Notes: generated by a model not told the origin, from the sequence alone. Positions 1-12,486 are shown, counted from the first letter of the stretch. The stretch is 64,000 nt of DNA from Anthopleura xanthogrammica (GCA_964019055.1 OZ025208.1:10360005-10424004), one strand, 5' to 3'. Numbers and translations: made by a program.

Positions 1-2383
1 TCATAGACATCGATATCAAGCGATACATTCTCTCCAGAAACGATAGACTCGTAAGACATTAACCAAGTAAGTAAGCAGTAAAACATTACGAAGATTGAAA
101 ATGAATTCGAAAAAGGGCGATAAAAACAAGACAAAAACCCGCAAGATAATCGATCCTTCCTGTGCTCCAGATTTATCTAGATTTGTCTTTGGTTACATTT
201 GTATGATAATGGTTTCTCTTTACAGACAACTTTTAAGTATTTTCCTTTACACTATATAGGATACACAGTATATAAAATATCTACAGTTTTAATCAGTTTC
301 AGACTCATATTGTTTTTACCTTGGAACTGACGAAATTATCGTTTTTTACTAAAACCCGTTATTTTTTTTTAGTAAAACAAATTAATATATTTTTTTTTAG
401 TAAAATGAGACCGTTTTTTAGAAAAATAAAGCCGTTATTTCTTAAAGCAAAACAAGTTATATTTTTTGAGTTAAATGGAAAAATGACAGTTAACAAGATG
501 CAAAATTAATTGAAAAGTTGTAGTTTTTTTTTCAAAACAAAATTGAATTGACGGAGAAAGTTGTCTACCCCAAAGGAGATTTTATGAATTTCTGACTTTT
601 CACCTCGTTAAGCCATTCGACACACGACCACCCTTTTAGAAGCTGGGTGGAAAACATTACAGGAAATTTTTAAATTCTTCATCGACTTTGATATAGCACT
701 CCTAGCTTTAGTCCTCATCAAAGAATTCCGTCAAGTGATTCAGTTGTTCACTTCGGAAAGACATCGGTTACTCATCGGCAAGAGATCGGCTTGAATTTTT
801 TTGCATTAAAACCAATGGGACATTAGATTGTGATTTTAAATATTTTGGTTCGGTCTAAAGTTAAATAAGTCGTGACTAAAGCTTTGACAAAGCGTCATGA
901 GACCTACAAACGCACATGCGCAATCGAGTCGTACGTGACGCCAAACAGCTCGGGGAGACCTGGGGATAAATCTTATTCGGACTGACGAATTTGTAAACAT
1001 TTTGATTTCATGAAGATCTGTACTCATTTCAAATCGAAAGAACTCGTCAGTCTTACAGTGACCTTACTCATCATTTTACGTGATTCACTGAATTCATTGC
1101 TCAATTGGATATTGAGAAACGATTACTTGTCAGACTAATGACGTCACAGGTCAGCCGCGGAAACCAGGACGACGTTCTTCTAAAACAAACTCAAGATAAA
1201 GCCAATCGAAAGAAAATTAAAGAACCATTATATTCTTCCTGAGCTAGAGATTAATCATGTCTTATATCGTGATTACGATGACTGCTTGATTAAATAAGCA
1301 GGAGTCGGCAGAATTCATTTTTTAAAGAGGGAGGGTGAGAGGTGAATCTCTCTTTACGACAACTCGGTTCGCTTCAAACGTGTTTGTAGATCATCGTAAG
1401 TAGCTAATTGTTTATTATTTTGATAAGGGGTGATATTTCAGATAGTTGGTAGCGTCGCTGTATCTGTCTCGGTTCAAGCCCGAAGCGTTCTTCCACGTTT
1501 ACAGCTCGGATTCCGCACGGTTTTTCGTGCATGTTATTATCATCGGACGTGATGAGCTGTTAAGGACCCTCGTACTGTAAGTTAATTCAAAGAATTCCCG
1601 TGTCCCGAGGCAAATATCTACGGCCAAAAGTCAAGATAACTACTGACAGCTCTGAAGCTATACCTATTAAACAGTTTATGATTTCGAAAGCTCAACTAGA
1701 AATTAGTCTTTCTGATAAATTGAGCAAGTAATTGGCCGCATAGGCGTCACGTCGGTAATACTCATGTATGGCGTGGGAGCAAGAGTAAGTCGCATTTATT
1801 CATTGTTGTACCTAAGACTTCGGAGCTTTGAGATTTTTCCAGTAAGTACAATCAATTATTACGTTCGTTATGATCATATTTGAAGAGGGCGCTAGTCTTT
1901 GACAGTATTACTAGATACGTCAAGAGTGATAGGACAGTAAACTGCTTGCGATCTTTCGACTTATATTGATACGAGTGTTCACGCAATCCTATTCTCGTGG
2001 ACACTGTTACGAGCAAATCAGGAAAGTTTCCCTTCGTTAAATTGGTAAAAGAAATATTATATATAACATATATGGCTAATTTAGTTCCTTCGCGCCATCC
2101 GCTTAATTTTTGCCATTATTGTAGTTTTAATATCGTTCTAATAAAACGGTACAGACTTTTTTATCTCGAATTTTTAATTATTTACCTCAAGTTTTGTGAA
2201 AATTTCTATCGAGGTTTGGACGAGGTTTGAAAATTTCTCTAAATTATCTGATTCTCTGTTATCAACAAATGATAGTGCGCTACTATATTTGCTGAATCAA
2301 ACAAAGCCTGTCTCAAACTTAGGTCTTCTTCCGTCACCATAGACTGTAAGTTCTATTTTTTTCGTACAGAAACTGAAGTAACC
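1..2383. other. 5' gene-free stretch, possible upstream region of the Ras-like gene
   Basis: No coding region could be supported here. The open frames are short (under 80 codons), low in complexity and lack family similarity. A pyrimidine-rich tract ending in a CAG lies just before the Ras-like start codon near 2370, so part of this stretch may hold 5' untranslated exons or the promoter of that gene. No core promoter element was identified with confidence. Confidence 0.4.
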
Positions 2384-5300
2384 ATGAGACGAAGAAGAAC
2401 TGCACAGCAACAAACAACCGGCAAACCACTACGCGTCGTTCTACTTGGAAAAGATGGTGTTGGAAAATCTGGTAAGAATAAAGAACGAACTGCAGCAATT
2501 CGTTCGCCACAAATAATAGGCCATCAAATTTCATATAGGTTACATCAGACTCTGAACAAGTCCGGAAATAAATTATTTTTCTTAGGAAAAAAGGTAAAAT
2601 ATAGTCAAAACAATAAGCAGACATTTTGATTTAGCTTACAAATTTCTTAATTAAGGATTTTGAGTTTTAAGCTTTATCTAGTCATTTCATTGCCCAGCCC
2701 TTTGCGTCAAAGATAAGGTTTAGCCTGAAATAATCTTGGGATATTTGTAAAAATGTTCGCAATGTACCAAGAATCCCATGCTGTTCGGGTTTTTTTCTGA
2801 GGGCATGTGGATCTGTCGGCACGAGTGTTATCGAGTAGAATACTATTATTACAATTCCATTCTTAGCTGGACACAGAAGCGTTAATTTGGTCTTTTTGAC
2901 CTTCGGTCAGAACGAAATCCTTGATAACAGTAAATGAATATTGACAAACAAAGAGATTTGTAGGCTTCGGCTTCGTTTTGAAGTCAAAGGCATGGCACAG
3001 GTAGCCCAAGGAAGAATATTAATTTATTAGATTATTCAAATCGAGACCGCAGCGAAACTTCAGAACGATGTGACCTTTTCGAGAAAATGAGTTTTTGAAA
3101 AAGATGAGAGGATCGGGATGAATGGAAAGCTAGGAAACTGGTATTTATGCTTCAATCTTCTTTCTTAGACTAGATGGTAATTTTCGGTCTGTTTTAATAT
3201 GTAAAGGGTGACCTTCGAGATAGGTCTCTTGTTTTTCTTCACTATAAGCTTTCCTGCTAACAGCGTAGGTCTGACCTAGTGAATGTAAAGTGACCCTAGT
3301 ATTACGGATAGGTCTTCTGTTTTCTTTCCCCAGGGGACACCAAAACCACTAGAATAGGTTCTAACAGATGGGTCACCCTACTTTCATGTTAACAGCTTCG
3401 TAGCCTAGCACCATGAATATAAAGTGACCCTAGTATTAGGTAATCTGAGATAAAAACACTGTACTGATCCTAGTATTAGGGAAGGGTCTTACTTTCATGT
3501 TAACAGCTTCATAGCCTAGCATCATGAATATAGAGTGACCCTAGTATTAGGTAATCTGAGATAAACACACTGTACTGATCCTAGTATTAGGGTCTTACTT
3601 TCATGTTAACACATCCATAGCCTACAATTTTCAAGAATATTAGTTGTTACAAAACCGCAATTTCAAAAAAATTACTTCATTTCTCATTTCTCACGTATAA
3701 CTTTAACAACTATAACAACCCAATGTTGCATCCTAAGGGGCTACGATACCAATGAGGTACCATAACAACATTGTTCAAGGGGAGGGGGCTTAAGGAAACT
3801 ACTGAAAAGTACCATGAAAAGAGCAATGTAACTACAATTTTGTTCAAGATTTTAGCATCACGAATATAGAGTGACTCTAGTGCAAGGGATATTTTTCCTC
3901 AGGCGACACTTAAAAGAAAAGCGTTAGTCCTAGCAGTGACCTCAAGGTAAACAAGACCTTAAAGTGCACCTAATCCCAGATACAATACTTTCAGTATTGA
4001 TTCTAAATGAACACGCGGTAATACAAGCGGTGTCTGTTTAGCAAGAACCTGATTACGATAACCTTTATGGTATCGTCCGAGAAAATTTTGTTACATCAAA
4101 AACTTAATTAATTTGGATTTAAATAATTGCCTAGTGCTAGTGTTACATCCATAGGACCACCCTGTTGGTACGAATACAACCCACTTTATCATCAAGTTGC
4201 GGTATAACGACATCTTAACAGGCGCGCCCATCAATTATTATATATTTTTTCCGTCTATTATTATATTCTGATTTATTTAATTTTCCAATACAACCACCCC
4301 TCTTGTTGAGGATTATCTGTTGGGCGGTCAGCTGATTACATGTGTTTTGAAATTTGGCTTTTGAAACTGGTTACATTATCAGCATGTACAAAAATAGAAT
4401 CAGGCAAAGATTTCTATAGATTCACATTTCTTGGATAGAAAGACAATCTGCGAGATTCAGTAGCACATTTGACGGGGAGGAAAGAAATTTTTTTCCCCGA
4501 GTCTTTTCAACTATCATTGTAATGATTTTGTGTGTAAATGTGGTTTGAAAAACATTTGTCGTCTTTGTTTGTTCAGCTCTTACTGTACGGTTTGTGACAC
4601 GGAGATTTATCGGAGAATATGACCAGACGCTAGGTAAGTACGGCAATATAGAAATGATTGAATACGTCATGTACGACACAGGAGTTTGAGGTAAAAGAGA
4701 ATGTTAACTCTCAAGCTGACACAGTGTAACTGTTGCGCGTAATCGAGAACAATAGTGAAAGGTAGCATAGACCTTTTGTGAGGAACGCACATGGTGCACA
4801 TTGTGGTCTACAATCTTGGACAAAAAGTGTTCAGAAATTTTGATCGTATTCTCACAATGCATTCTGTTTATCATATTGCATTGTGGTCTAGCTTTGGTGT
4901 AAACATCTTCTGTTCATTTTGTAATGTGTAGTAGTTTTTGTACCCATGCAACCTAGACCATAATGCACCCTGTTTATCGAACTCAGAAATGGTCTATAAT
5001 GTAATCAGCCTTGCAACTATCGGAAAACCACACCACAAACCGCTGCCCATCATGCTGTGGTGATTAAATCGTATTTACCGACCAGTTGCCAATATATATT
5101 CTAGCTGGAAAATTCGCTAGAATCTGCAATTATACTGGCGCATGTCAGTTGCAGCATGGGCACCTTAGTTTCTCTTGGTTTTGCAGTTCCTGCGTCATTC
5201 TCTCATTCTTCTCATCTCGTACTTAATATGTCAAGTAGCTAATGCTATTTATATTCGTGTTTTAGAATCAACGTATCGACACACGCTACAGATCGAAAAC

Positions 5301-6880
5301 GAAGACGTTTACGTGGATATCATGGATACAGCTGGTGAGGTACGATTCAAGTCAATCCTTTCAGTGTTGGATAAAGGCGCAAGTGGTAGATGGCCACAGA
5401 TTCAATTCATACCCCTGTACCCCAAGAAATGACTTTCTTGTAACTTTTGCATCAATGACTTGATGTAATAAGGGTTGCAAGGTTGTCTTTTTTGAAAGTT
5501 ACACGTTTAATTTTGTGCAAGAAAAATGTCTAGGACAAAAAAAGGATCCCCACGAACTTTCAGACAAGGGAAACAGGTTATTCTGTCTACAACCTAAAAT
5601 ATTGTAATAATTTGTTTTAAAAATTTAACATTCAAAGTACCAAAACTAGTAGATCTAGGAAGAGCCACCGGGTGTTCGTGCTCCGTTTCTAATGATCGTG
5701 AAAATACGGGAGTTAGTAAAACTTAACGACATATTTCAGCCAGGGGTACATCTTCCAAGAAACCCTATAGAAACATTTACTCGGCATGAAACCCCAGAAC
5801 AAAATTCTGAATCTAATCCTGAAAATCTTTTCAATTTTTTTGCAGAACACTGATGTGAAGATCAGACGTTATACACGTAGAGGTGATTTGTTCATCATTC
5901 TGTACTCAATCGTTGATCGATCAAGCTTTGACGAAGCACGCAGCATAGCAAAATACATCAAAGACCATAGAAATATAGAATCGCTGTCTATGGTGATCGT
6001 GGCTACTAAGAAAGACCTGGACCATCTTAGGAGAGTTGATATTGAAGAAGGAATTGGGTTCTCCAACGAACTAGAATGCACTTTTTACGAGGTATCCATT
6101 TCGGAAGGTTACATAGAAGTACAAGAGCTACTCAAGGAGCTTTTGAAACGAGTTTTGAGTCAAAAGAATGACAGAAAAGACACTTTAAGGATTCCTTCGA
6201 TAAGCCTCAAAAGGTCACCGTCTTTAGAAAGAAGAAAATGGGGTGTCGGGATGTTTGAGAAACCGAAGTCGAATTCTGAACGGAGCGAGGAAGATTCGTC
6301 TACTAATGGCAGGAACCCAGAAAACAAAAGCCCTGAGCTAACGAGACGAAGAAAGGACAGTAACAACAATATGCCAGAACAACTGAAATCGCTTCGGGAA
6401 TTGAACAATTCTGCAACGCCCGAAGAAACAAGCACGAAATACAAATTCTTGTCAAAAAATAATAGTCCTGTCTCACAGAGAAAAAAAAATCCATTTTCGA
6501 TCGAGAAAGTCAAAGGAGCTTCGTCCGCTAACAAACTAAAGATAGAAGATGAAAATAAAACGAACCAAAAGCCTAAAATGTTTGCTCTTCAGAGAGCTAG
6601 ATCAGGGTCGGGCAACACAGAACTGGGTAAGTCGACTGGGATTTCACCCACTGAGAGTAGCGACACTTACGCTGAAAATCATGACAATAACGATGTTATT
6701 GAACGGACTTCCAACGACAAGCCAAAGGGGCCTTTCTTACTGAACAAGCTTCATAGTACTTCAACGGACAAACTGCGTTCAAGCTCGAGCCACGAGAGAT
6801 TAAGAGCAACAACATCTTTTGGTAGAATGAGAAGCGGATTTGAAAGGACTTTCGGCAGGAAGAAAGCTATATATCTTTAA
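2384..6880 (+). CDS. RERG/RASL-type Ras-like small GTPase with long C-terminal tail
   Basis: Four coding exons: 2384-2471, 4577-4633, 5266-5339 and 5846-6880, with GT-AG introns and matching phases (1, 1, 0), giving 417 residues. The G domain reads P-loop GKDGVGKS (22-29), switch I YDQTLESTY (44-52), DTAGE (69-73), TKKD (127-130, replacing NKxD) and VSIS (156-159, replacing the SA motif). The ESTYR switch I and the DLDH after TKKD resemble the RERG/RASL subfamily of Ras. A tail of about 240 residues is rich in Ser, Lys and Arg and low in complexity. There is no CAAX box (the end is AIYL), so prenylation is not expected, as in RERG. The Ras Gly12 position is Asp and the Gln61 position is Glu, which predicts weak GTP hydrolysis. 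The start has A at -3. Exon 3 has an alternative GT three codon positions upstream (5335), but using it breaks the frame into exon 4. The exact orthologue was not determined. Confidence 0.85.
3379..3620. repeat. Intronic tandem repeat, about 106-111 bp period
   Basis: Intron 1 of the Ras-like gene carries about two and a half diverged copies of a unit that begins with TACTTTCATGTTAACA and contains GTGACCCTAGTATTAGG. Copies start near 3379, 3490 and 3596. Related single fragments (GTGACCCTAGTATTA) lie just upstream near 3290. No coding potential. Confidence 0.75.
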
Positions 6881-8865
6881 TTAAACTACAACTTATTTTG
6901 TGTGTTTTTGAATTTGGCGAATGACGAAGCAGTTTCTTTATGAAAATGACAGACTCCTTGCAGCAATTTCTATAGCATCTCAATTTGTCGTAAAATATAA
7001 TGAATTTTAATTCTCAGGAGAGTGATTTTATGGTAGCCATGTTTAAGGTCAAAGCAATAGAAATTTCCTTCAATCTTTGGAGAAATGAAATGAAATGACA
7101 TAGCTGGTGTGAAACCACTCTGTTAGTTTGTTCTCATTGTATTGTATTGGGAACATGCTGCAAGGGGCCTATAGTCGTTTGTGTACATACCGTAAAGATG
7201 ACTTTCTAGCTTTATAAGCTATAGCGACAAGAGTGAAAACCATCTGCGCATGCTCTGTATGCAAATTAGTCAAAAACTTCTTCGTGTTTGCAAACGTTGC
7301 ATTTCTTTTTGAAAATCTCTACGTACGTTATGTCATAATAAACCAAGTTTTATTCACTGGAAAATGAATTTTTCTCAGACACCTTTTCTTGTCATTAATT
7401 TTCCTCTCAAAATCTGCTTCAGCACGAAAGGCTTTATTACACCAATCTTGATCGTGTATAGCCTGTGTACATATACACACCCACTCATCTTACCCCGGGC
7501 CCCATACGGAAGGAAATCGTAGGAGCGGTTGTAAACAGTCTAATGATGTACTTAGTAGGCTTTTGATAGGGGGAAATTGTTGTGTTATTTCCTTAGTTTT
7601 TCGGGGGTGTTTTGTCTTGACTTTTAAGCGACCTGAGGCTCATTCAATCGAAAAAGAAAACTCGAAGTCGAACTCAAAATGAGACGTACGCACTGAGAAA
7701 AGTGAATAATAAGACGGTATTCTTTGGTCATAAGTTTGGTGACATTAGGTTCAGCTCATACAAAGTTCGACGTTTGACCTTAGTCTAAGAAATTAAACTC
7801 CGTGAGTATTTATTGAATAAAATCAAGAGAGCAATATTTATGCTCTCTTGATAGAATCCAATCAAATGGTCAGATCATTTGGTGTTAATTATACCTGCAG
7901 GTGCGAAATTTATGCCTCCTGATACGTGACGATTGTGAAGTTTGAAGATTGATTACGACATAAACCGTGGACAATCAAATGGCTTATGAAAACAAAACAA
8001 AAAAATGTTTACCGAGAAATTCAATGATTTCTTGTACGTGCGTTTCATCTATGATTCATTCAGTTTGTTTCTTCCATGCGAATTTACTTTCCTCCACTCA
8101 GAAAAGAAAGAAAGAATGAAAGGAAGAAAGAATGAAAGGAAGAATGAATGAATGGAAGAAAGCCAGAAAGAAAGAAAGAAAATAACACGCAGATGAGTAT
8201 AGCTTTGCTTTCTGATTATTTTCATCTAAGGAAAAGAAATCTTCAAGTAAATTGACAGAAAACAAAAAATAGTTCTAGTACTTAAGCTTAATATTTACAA
8301 AATATTGATTCAACATCAGCACTTACTAGTTATACAATGGTTTTGAGTGGCATACCGTGGAATATCCAATGAGTCACTTGTAGTTTCTAGTATATATACA
8401 CGAAAGGAATTATAAAAAAAATGAATAGTCACAATCTCAAGGTCAACCAATCAGAATTGAGGATTCAACATCGTATTTTGATTAGCATTTCCCATTATTC
8501 TGCCAAGAGAATTTATGAAATACGAGTTCTTCCTTCTTTAAACTAATCGTAAACGCTAGTCGAACTCATGGCGGAATTATATTTTAATCAACAAGAAAAG
8601 TCTACATTGTATACTCGGAAAATGCTCGAAAAATGCTAACCAAAAATAGTGACCCATAATTCCTTTCGGGGAAGGCGATCAACTCAGCTGGTACATTGAT
8701 GTAAGTAAATAGATAATCAAATAAATAACATATGAAAAAAGAAAAGTGTATTGGGTTTATTAATCTATGGTACAAAGTAGAAACTAATCTAGATATATAT
8801 GGATTGGAAATGATAGATAGAAATTAAGTAATCCGTTGCAAAATGTGTTTGTTATTATTAATGTA
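6881..8865. other. Intergenic DNA between the Ras-like gene and the 122-bp array
   Basis: This holds the presumed 3' untranslated region of the Ras-like gene, a fragment CTGCAAGGGGCCTATAG near 7158 that matches the end of a dispersed foldback family seen at 32.1, 41.3 and 46.4 kb, and an AGAAAG/GAATGAAAGGA simple repeat at about 8100-8180. No gene was seen. Confidence 0.5.
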
Positions 8866-10452
8866 CATTATTTAACAACTACTTTAAGCTTTTCGTCTGT
8901 TCATTTTTTTTTTTTTGGATTCTCTGCAAACGTTTGCTTCAATCTACGTATCGACCATCCTTGGTTGGTCTTCTTCAGGATCGATGTCATTATTTAACAA
9001 CTACTTTAAGCTTTTCGTCTGTTCATTTTTTTTTTTTTGGATTCTCTGCAAACGTTTGCTTCAATCTACGTATCGACCATCCTTGGTTGGTCTTCTTCAG
9101 GATCGATGTCATTATTTAACAACTACTTTAAGCTTTTCGTCTGTTCATTTTTTTTTTTTTGGATTCTCTGCAAACGTTTGCTTCAATCTACGTATCGACC
9201 ATCCTTGGTTGGTCTTCTTCAGGATCGATGTCATTATTTAACAACTACTTTAAGCTTTTCGTCTGTTCATTTTTTTTTTTTTGGATTCTCTGCAAACGTT
9301 TGCTTCAATCTACGTATCGACCATCCTTGGTTGGTCTTCTTCAGGATCGATGTCATTATTTAACAACTACTTTAAGCTTTTCGTCTGTTCATTTTTTTTT
9401 TTTTGGATTCTCTGCAAACGTTTGCTTCAATCTACGTATCGACCATCCTTGGTTGGTCTTCTTCAGGATCGATGTCATTATTTAACAACTACTTTAAGCT
9501 TTTCGTCTGTTCATTTTTTTTTTTTTGGATTCTCTGCAAACGTTTGCTTCAATCTACGTATCGACCATCCTTGGTTGGTCTTCTTCAGGATCGATGTCAT
9601 TATTTAACAACTACTTTAAGCTTTTCGTCTGTTCATTTTTTTTTTTTTGGATTCTCTGCAAACGTTTGCTTCAATCTACGTATCGACCATCCTTGGTTGG
9701 TCTTCTTCAGGATCGATGTCATTATTTAACAACTACTTTAAGCTTTTCGTCTGTTCATTTTTTTTTTTTTGGATTCTCTGCAAACGTTTGCTTCAATCTA
9801 CGTATCGACCATCCTTGGTTGGTCTTCTTCAGGATCGATGTCATTATTTAACAACTACTTTAAGCTTTTCGTCTGTTCATTTTTTTTTTTTTGGATTCTC
9901 TGCAAACGTTTGCTTCAATCTACGTATCGACCATCCTTGGTTGGTCTTCTTCAGGATCGATGTCATTATTTAACAACTACTTTAAGCTTTTCGTCTGTTC
10001 ATTTTTTTTTTTTTGGATTCTCTGCAAACGTTTGCTTCAATCTACGTATCGACCATCCTTGGTTGGTCTTCTTCAGGATCGATGTCATTATTTAACAACT
10101 ACTTTAAGCTTTTCGTCTGTTCATTTTTTTTTTTTTGGATTCTCTGCAAACGTTTGCTTCAATCTACGTATCGACCATCCTTGGTTGGTCTTCTTCAGGA
10201 TCGATGTCATTATTTAACAACTACTTTAAGCTTTTCGTCTGTTCATTTTTTTTTTTTTGGATTCTCTGCAAACGTTTGCTTCAATCTACGTATCGACCAT
10301 CCTTGGTTGGTCTTCTTCAGGATCGATGTCATTATTTAACAACTACTTTAAGCTTTTCGTCTGTTCATTTTTTTTTTTTTGGATTCTCTGCAAACGTTTG
10401 CTTCAATCTACGTATCGACCATCCTTGGTTGGTCTTCTTCAGGATCGATGTC
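8866..10452. repeat. 122-bp satellite array, 13 near-identical head-to-tail units
   Basis: Thirteen units with an exact 122-bp step (8866, 8988, 9110 and so on) appear identical by eye. Each contains TTTTCGTCTGTTCA, a run of 13 T, GGATTCTCTGC, the palindrome AAACGTTT and GTATCGACCATCC...GGTTGGTC...CTTCAGGATCGATG. Since 122 is not a multiple of 3, the staggered 108-codon open frames in the array are by-products of the repeat, not genes. On the minus strand each unit has CTGAAGA followed by a GACCA/TGGTC hairpin. The array is followed by an inverted partial unit (10473-10510). Such arrays occur inside some terminal-inverted-repeat and Helitron-like elements; the family here is not identified. 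Confidence 0.95.
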
Positions 10453-10472
10453 GTTGAATACCTTGAAACAAA

Positions 10473-10510
10473 AATTTGCCGAGAATCCCCAAAAAAATGA
10501 ACAGACGAAA
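10473..10510 (-). repeat. Inverted partial unit capping the 122-bp array
   Basis: Immediately after the last unit and a unique spacer of about 20 bp, the plus strand reads GAGAATCCCC-A7-TGAACAGACGAAA. This is the reverse complement of the central part of the array unit, with a shortened A/T run. It makes the array end in an inverted arrangement, as a terminal inverted repeat or foldback element would. Confidence 0.8.
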
Positions 10511-11420
10511 TATACACCTGCAAAAACAAGGTTTTAGAAATATTATACTTTAAGCCGCTTTTTTATATTTTTCAAATGGCTTACTGGTGAATAAGAAAAT
10601 AAACTGAACTATTAACTTCTTTTCTCTCTTGAACTCAATAGCTTCCTGTACTTTTGTAGTGAATAACGAGGTTTTTTTTCACAGCCGAATATATTATCGT
10701 TCTAGATTATTCTAGTAAGCAGCCGTTTTTAGTTTCGTTTTCAAAATCCCTCCTTTTGAGACCGACACTAAGAAAGGCTCCAAAGGAGACTACTTTTTTT
10801 CTGTTTTTCATATATCAACTTAGGAAATGAATTTCATATCATTAAGAGATAAATAAGTGATGGATAAGAAAACTATTCATTTGTCAGTCCTCACTTGAAC
10901 TATAAGCTTCCTGTACTTATGTAGTAATTACGCTTTTTCAACATCAGTAGTTTTAATATTGTTCTAAATAATTTCAAGAAAGCGAAGAAATATCCTCATA
11001 GCTTTTTTTTCTGTTAAGTGTTTTTAAAAAGTTCGATATTTAGTTTCTGACGGGCCGTTTTTTACCCCTTGCAACGATCTCTTTAACATTGTTCTTTCTT
11101 AAATTCTGCATGTTTTTTTTTTATATTACCAGACTTAACTGATCATTTGATTAAAATTTTAAATTATATCAGGATGTGTTTTTTTTTCTTGTGCGGCATT
11201 CATTAAATAATCAAATTGTTTGGTCATCCGTTAGTCCTTGTTTGTTTCCATGTTTTTTTTTCTAGTCTCTCGATCACAAGTCTTCTTAACAGTTATTATT
11301 GACTCCTTGACTTTTTTTCTTATTTCACTTGTCTTGAAAAATTGTTTACAGTTTTAATTAATCTAGTAAACTTGTTTGGTTCAGGATGTCCAACCTATGT
11401 ACAACTGTATAAGACAGTGG
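10511..11420. other. AT-rich intergenic stretch with a degenerate foldback copy
   Basis: Mostly T-rich, low-complexity DNA without coding potential. At 10711-10793 there is a decayed relative of the perfect palindrome at 13598-13680: it starts AGCAGCCGTTTTTAGT and ends GAGACCGACACTAAGAAAGG...CAAAGGAGACTA. Confidence 0.6.
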
Positions 11421-11668
11421 AATGTCTGTCTGCAGTTGTCTCATACTACAGGTCTTGTTTGTATCTCGATTGAGGGAGTCCTTTCTTGTTAAAACATATA
11501 ATATATATTGTTCCTCAACTTCTCCAAACACCTATTAGATGTCTGTAGTTGTCTCATATACTACAGGTCTTGTTCGTATCTCGATTGAGAGAGGCTCTCT
11601 TTCTATGAAGTGTCCTTTCTTGTTAGAATATTCCCATACTGTTCTTCAACTTCTGGAAACACCTTTTG
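11420..11668. repeat. Diverged tandem duplication overlapping the GPCR 3' end
   Basis: Two diverged copies lie head to tail, roughly 11423-11536 and 11537-11668. Shared blocks include GTTGTCTCATA-(TA)CTACAGGTCTTGTT, GTATCTCGATTGAG, TCCTTTCTTGTTA and TTC(T/C)TCAACTTCT followed by AAACACCT. The second copy includes the last codons and stop of the GPCR gene, so the first copy is a duplicate of that gene's 3' end. Confidence 0.7.
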
Positions 11669-12486
11669 GATTCTCTTCTAAATGCAGCAAACTTCCAGAA
11701 GTACAAGAACGGGTTGATGTTTGACTGCAGGATAGCGCATGTGTTGATCCATGGAAAGACATGGCTAAAATACTGAATGGGAACTGCTGGCAGTATAAGA
11801 TAGGGCAGCCAGCTCAGAACGAATACGAGAACAACGATCCCAACTGATGTTGTTGTGTATTTTGCACTGATGACCTGGGAGGATTTTCTAGCACTTTGGG
11901 GTGTCTTCTGCATAGCTTGGATCTTTTTTACCTGCTTCATAGCCGTGAAGTAAATATTGGCGTAGAATAACATCATGAGGAAAGTCAGGATGAGGATATA
12001 AACATGAATGACTTGATATGGTAAGTTTCCGGTGGCGATGAGGCTAGCCAACAGTAAGGAAATGCTGTACGCTAAGAAACAGATGAATCCAACTCGTCGA
12101 CCAGTTAGAAAATTCACGTAACGAAATGGAAAATGCACAGCTATGAATCGTTCCAGTGTAAGACAAATCAGATTATTCAAGGATGCAAGACTTGCAAAAA
12201 AGGTACAAAATTTCACCAAAAAGTCAAGTCGAAGTCCATTTAGAATACTGTCAATTAGGAGAGGCTGCCAGAGAACACATGATATTAGATCTGATCCTGA
12301 CAGAGAAGCGAGAATGTAGTTTCGACTTGTTCTTAAGCATCGCATGTTTAAGATTATGAAAATGACGAGAGCGTTGGCTAAAGTTCCAAGAATACAGCCC
12401 CAACTGTTGAGAAGGACTAGAATGACCACTTCTTGAGTTGGGGCTTTACACTTCTCGTAGCTACTGACGGTCAAGTTATGGTCCAT
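11623..12486 (-). CDS. Class A (rhodopsin-like) G protein-coupled receptor, orphan
   Basis: A single exon of 287 residues with seven hydrophobic segments. Family marks are the TM1 Asn in GTLANALV (34-41), the TM2 Asp in LASLSGSD (59-66), LERF at the end of TM3 (111-114, in place of DRY), SWLP in TM6 (225-228, in place of CWxP) and NPFLY in TM7 (258-262). The short N terminus has one sequon (NLT at 4). The usual Cys at the top of TM3 and a Cys in extracellular loop 2 are not where expected, so the canonical disulfide seems absent. The C-terminal tail is short with one Cys (276). The gene would act at the plasma membrane; ligand and coupling cannot be read from sequence. A TTTTAACAG just before the start could be the 3' end of a 5'UTR intron. 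Intronless GPCRs are common in cnidarians. Confidence 0.85.
   Translation of the reverse strand: MDHNLTVSSYEKCKAPTQEVVILVLLNSWGCILGTLANALVIFIILNMRCLRTSRNYILASLSGSDLISCVLWQPLLIDSILNGLRLDFLVKFCTFFASLASLNNLICLTLERFIAVHFPFRYVNFLTGRRVGFICFLAYSISLLLASLIATGNLPYQVIHVYILILTFLMMLFYANIYFTAMKQVKKIQAMQKTPQSARKSSQVISAKYTTTSVGIVVLVFVLSWLPYLILPAVPIQYFSHVFPWINTCAILQSNINPFLYFWKFAAFRRESKRCFQKLKNSMGIF

Noticed and set aside
8866..10452. True hammerhead ribozyme in each 122-bp unit
   Set aside because: The CUGANGA-like box and stem are there, but the following box reads GATA rather than GAAA and I could not find a convincing stem III with a cleavage site. It is kept only as a possibility in the findings.
8915..10500. 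Ten overlapping 108-121-codon open frames on the plus strand
   Set aside because: They are the same 122-bp repeat read in shifting frames; all are identical, lack any domain and exist only because the unit has few stops.
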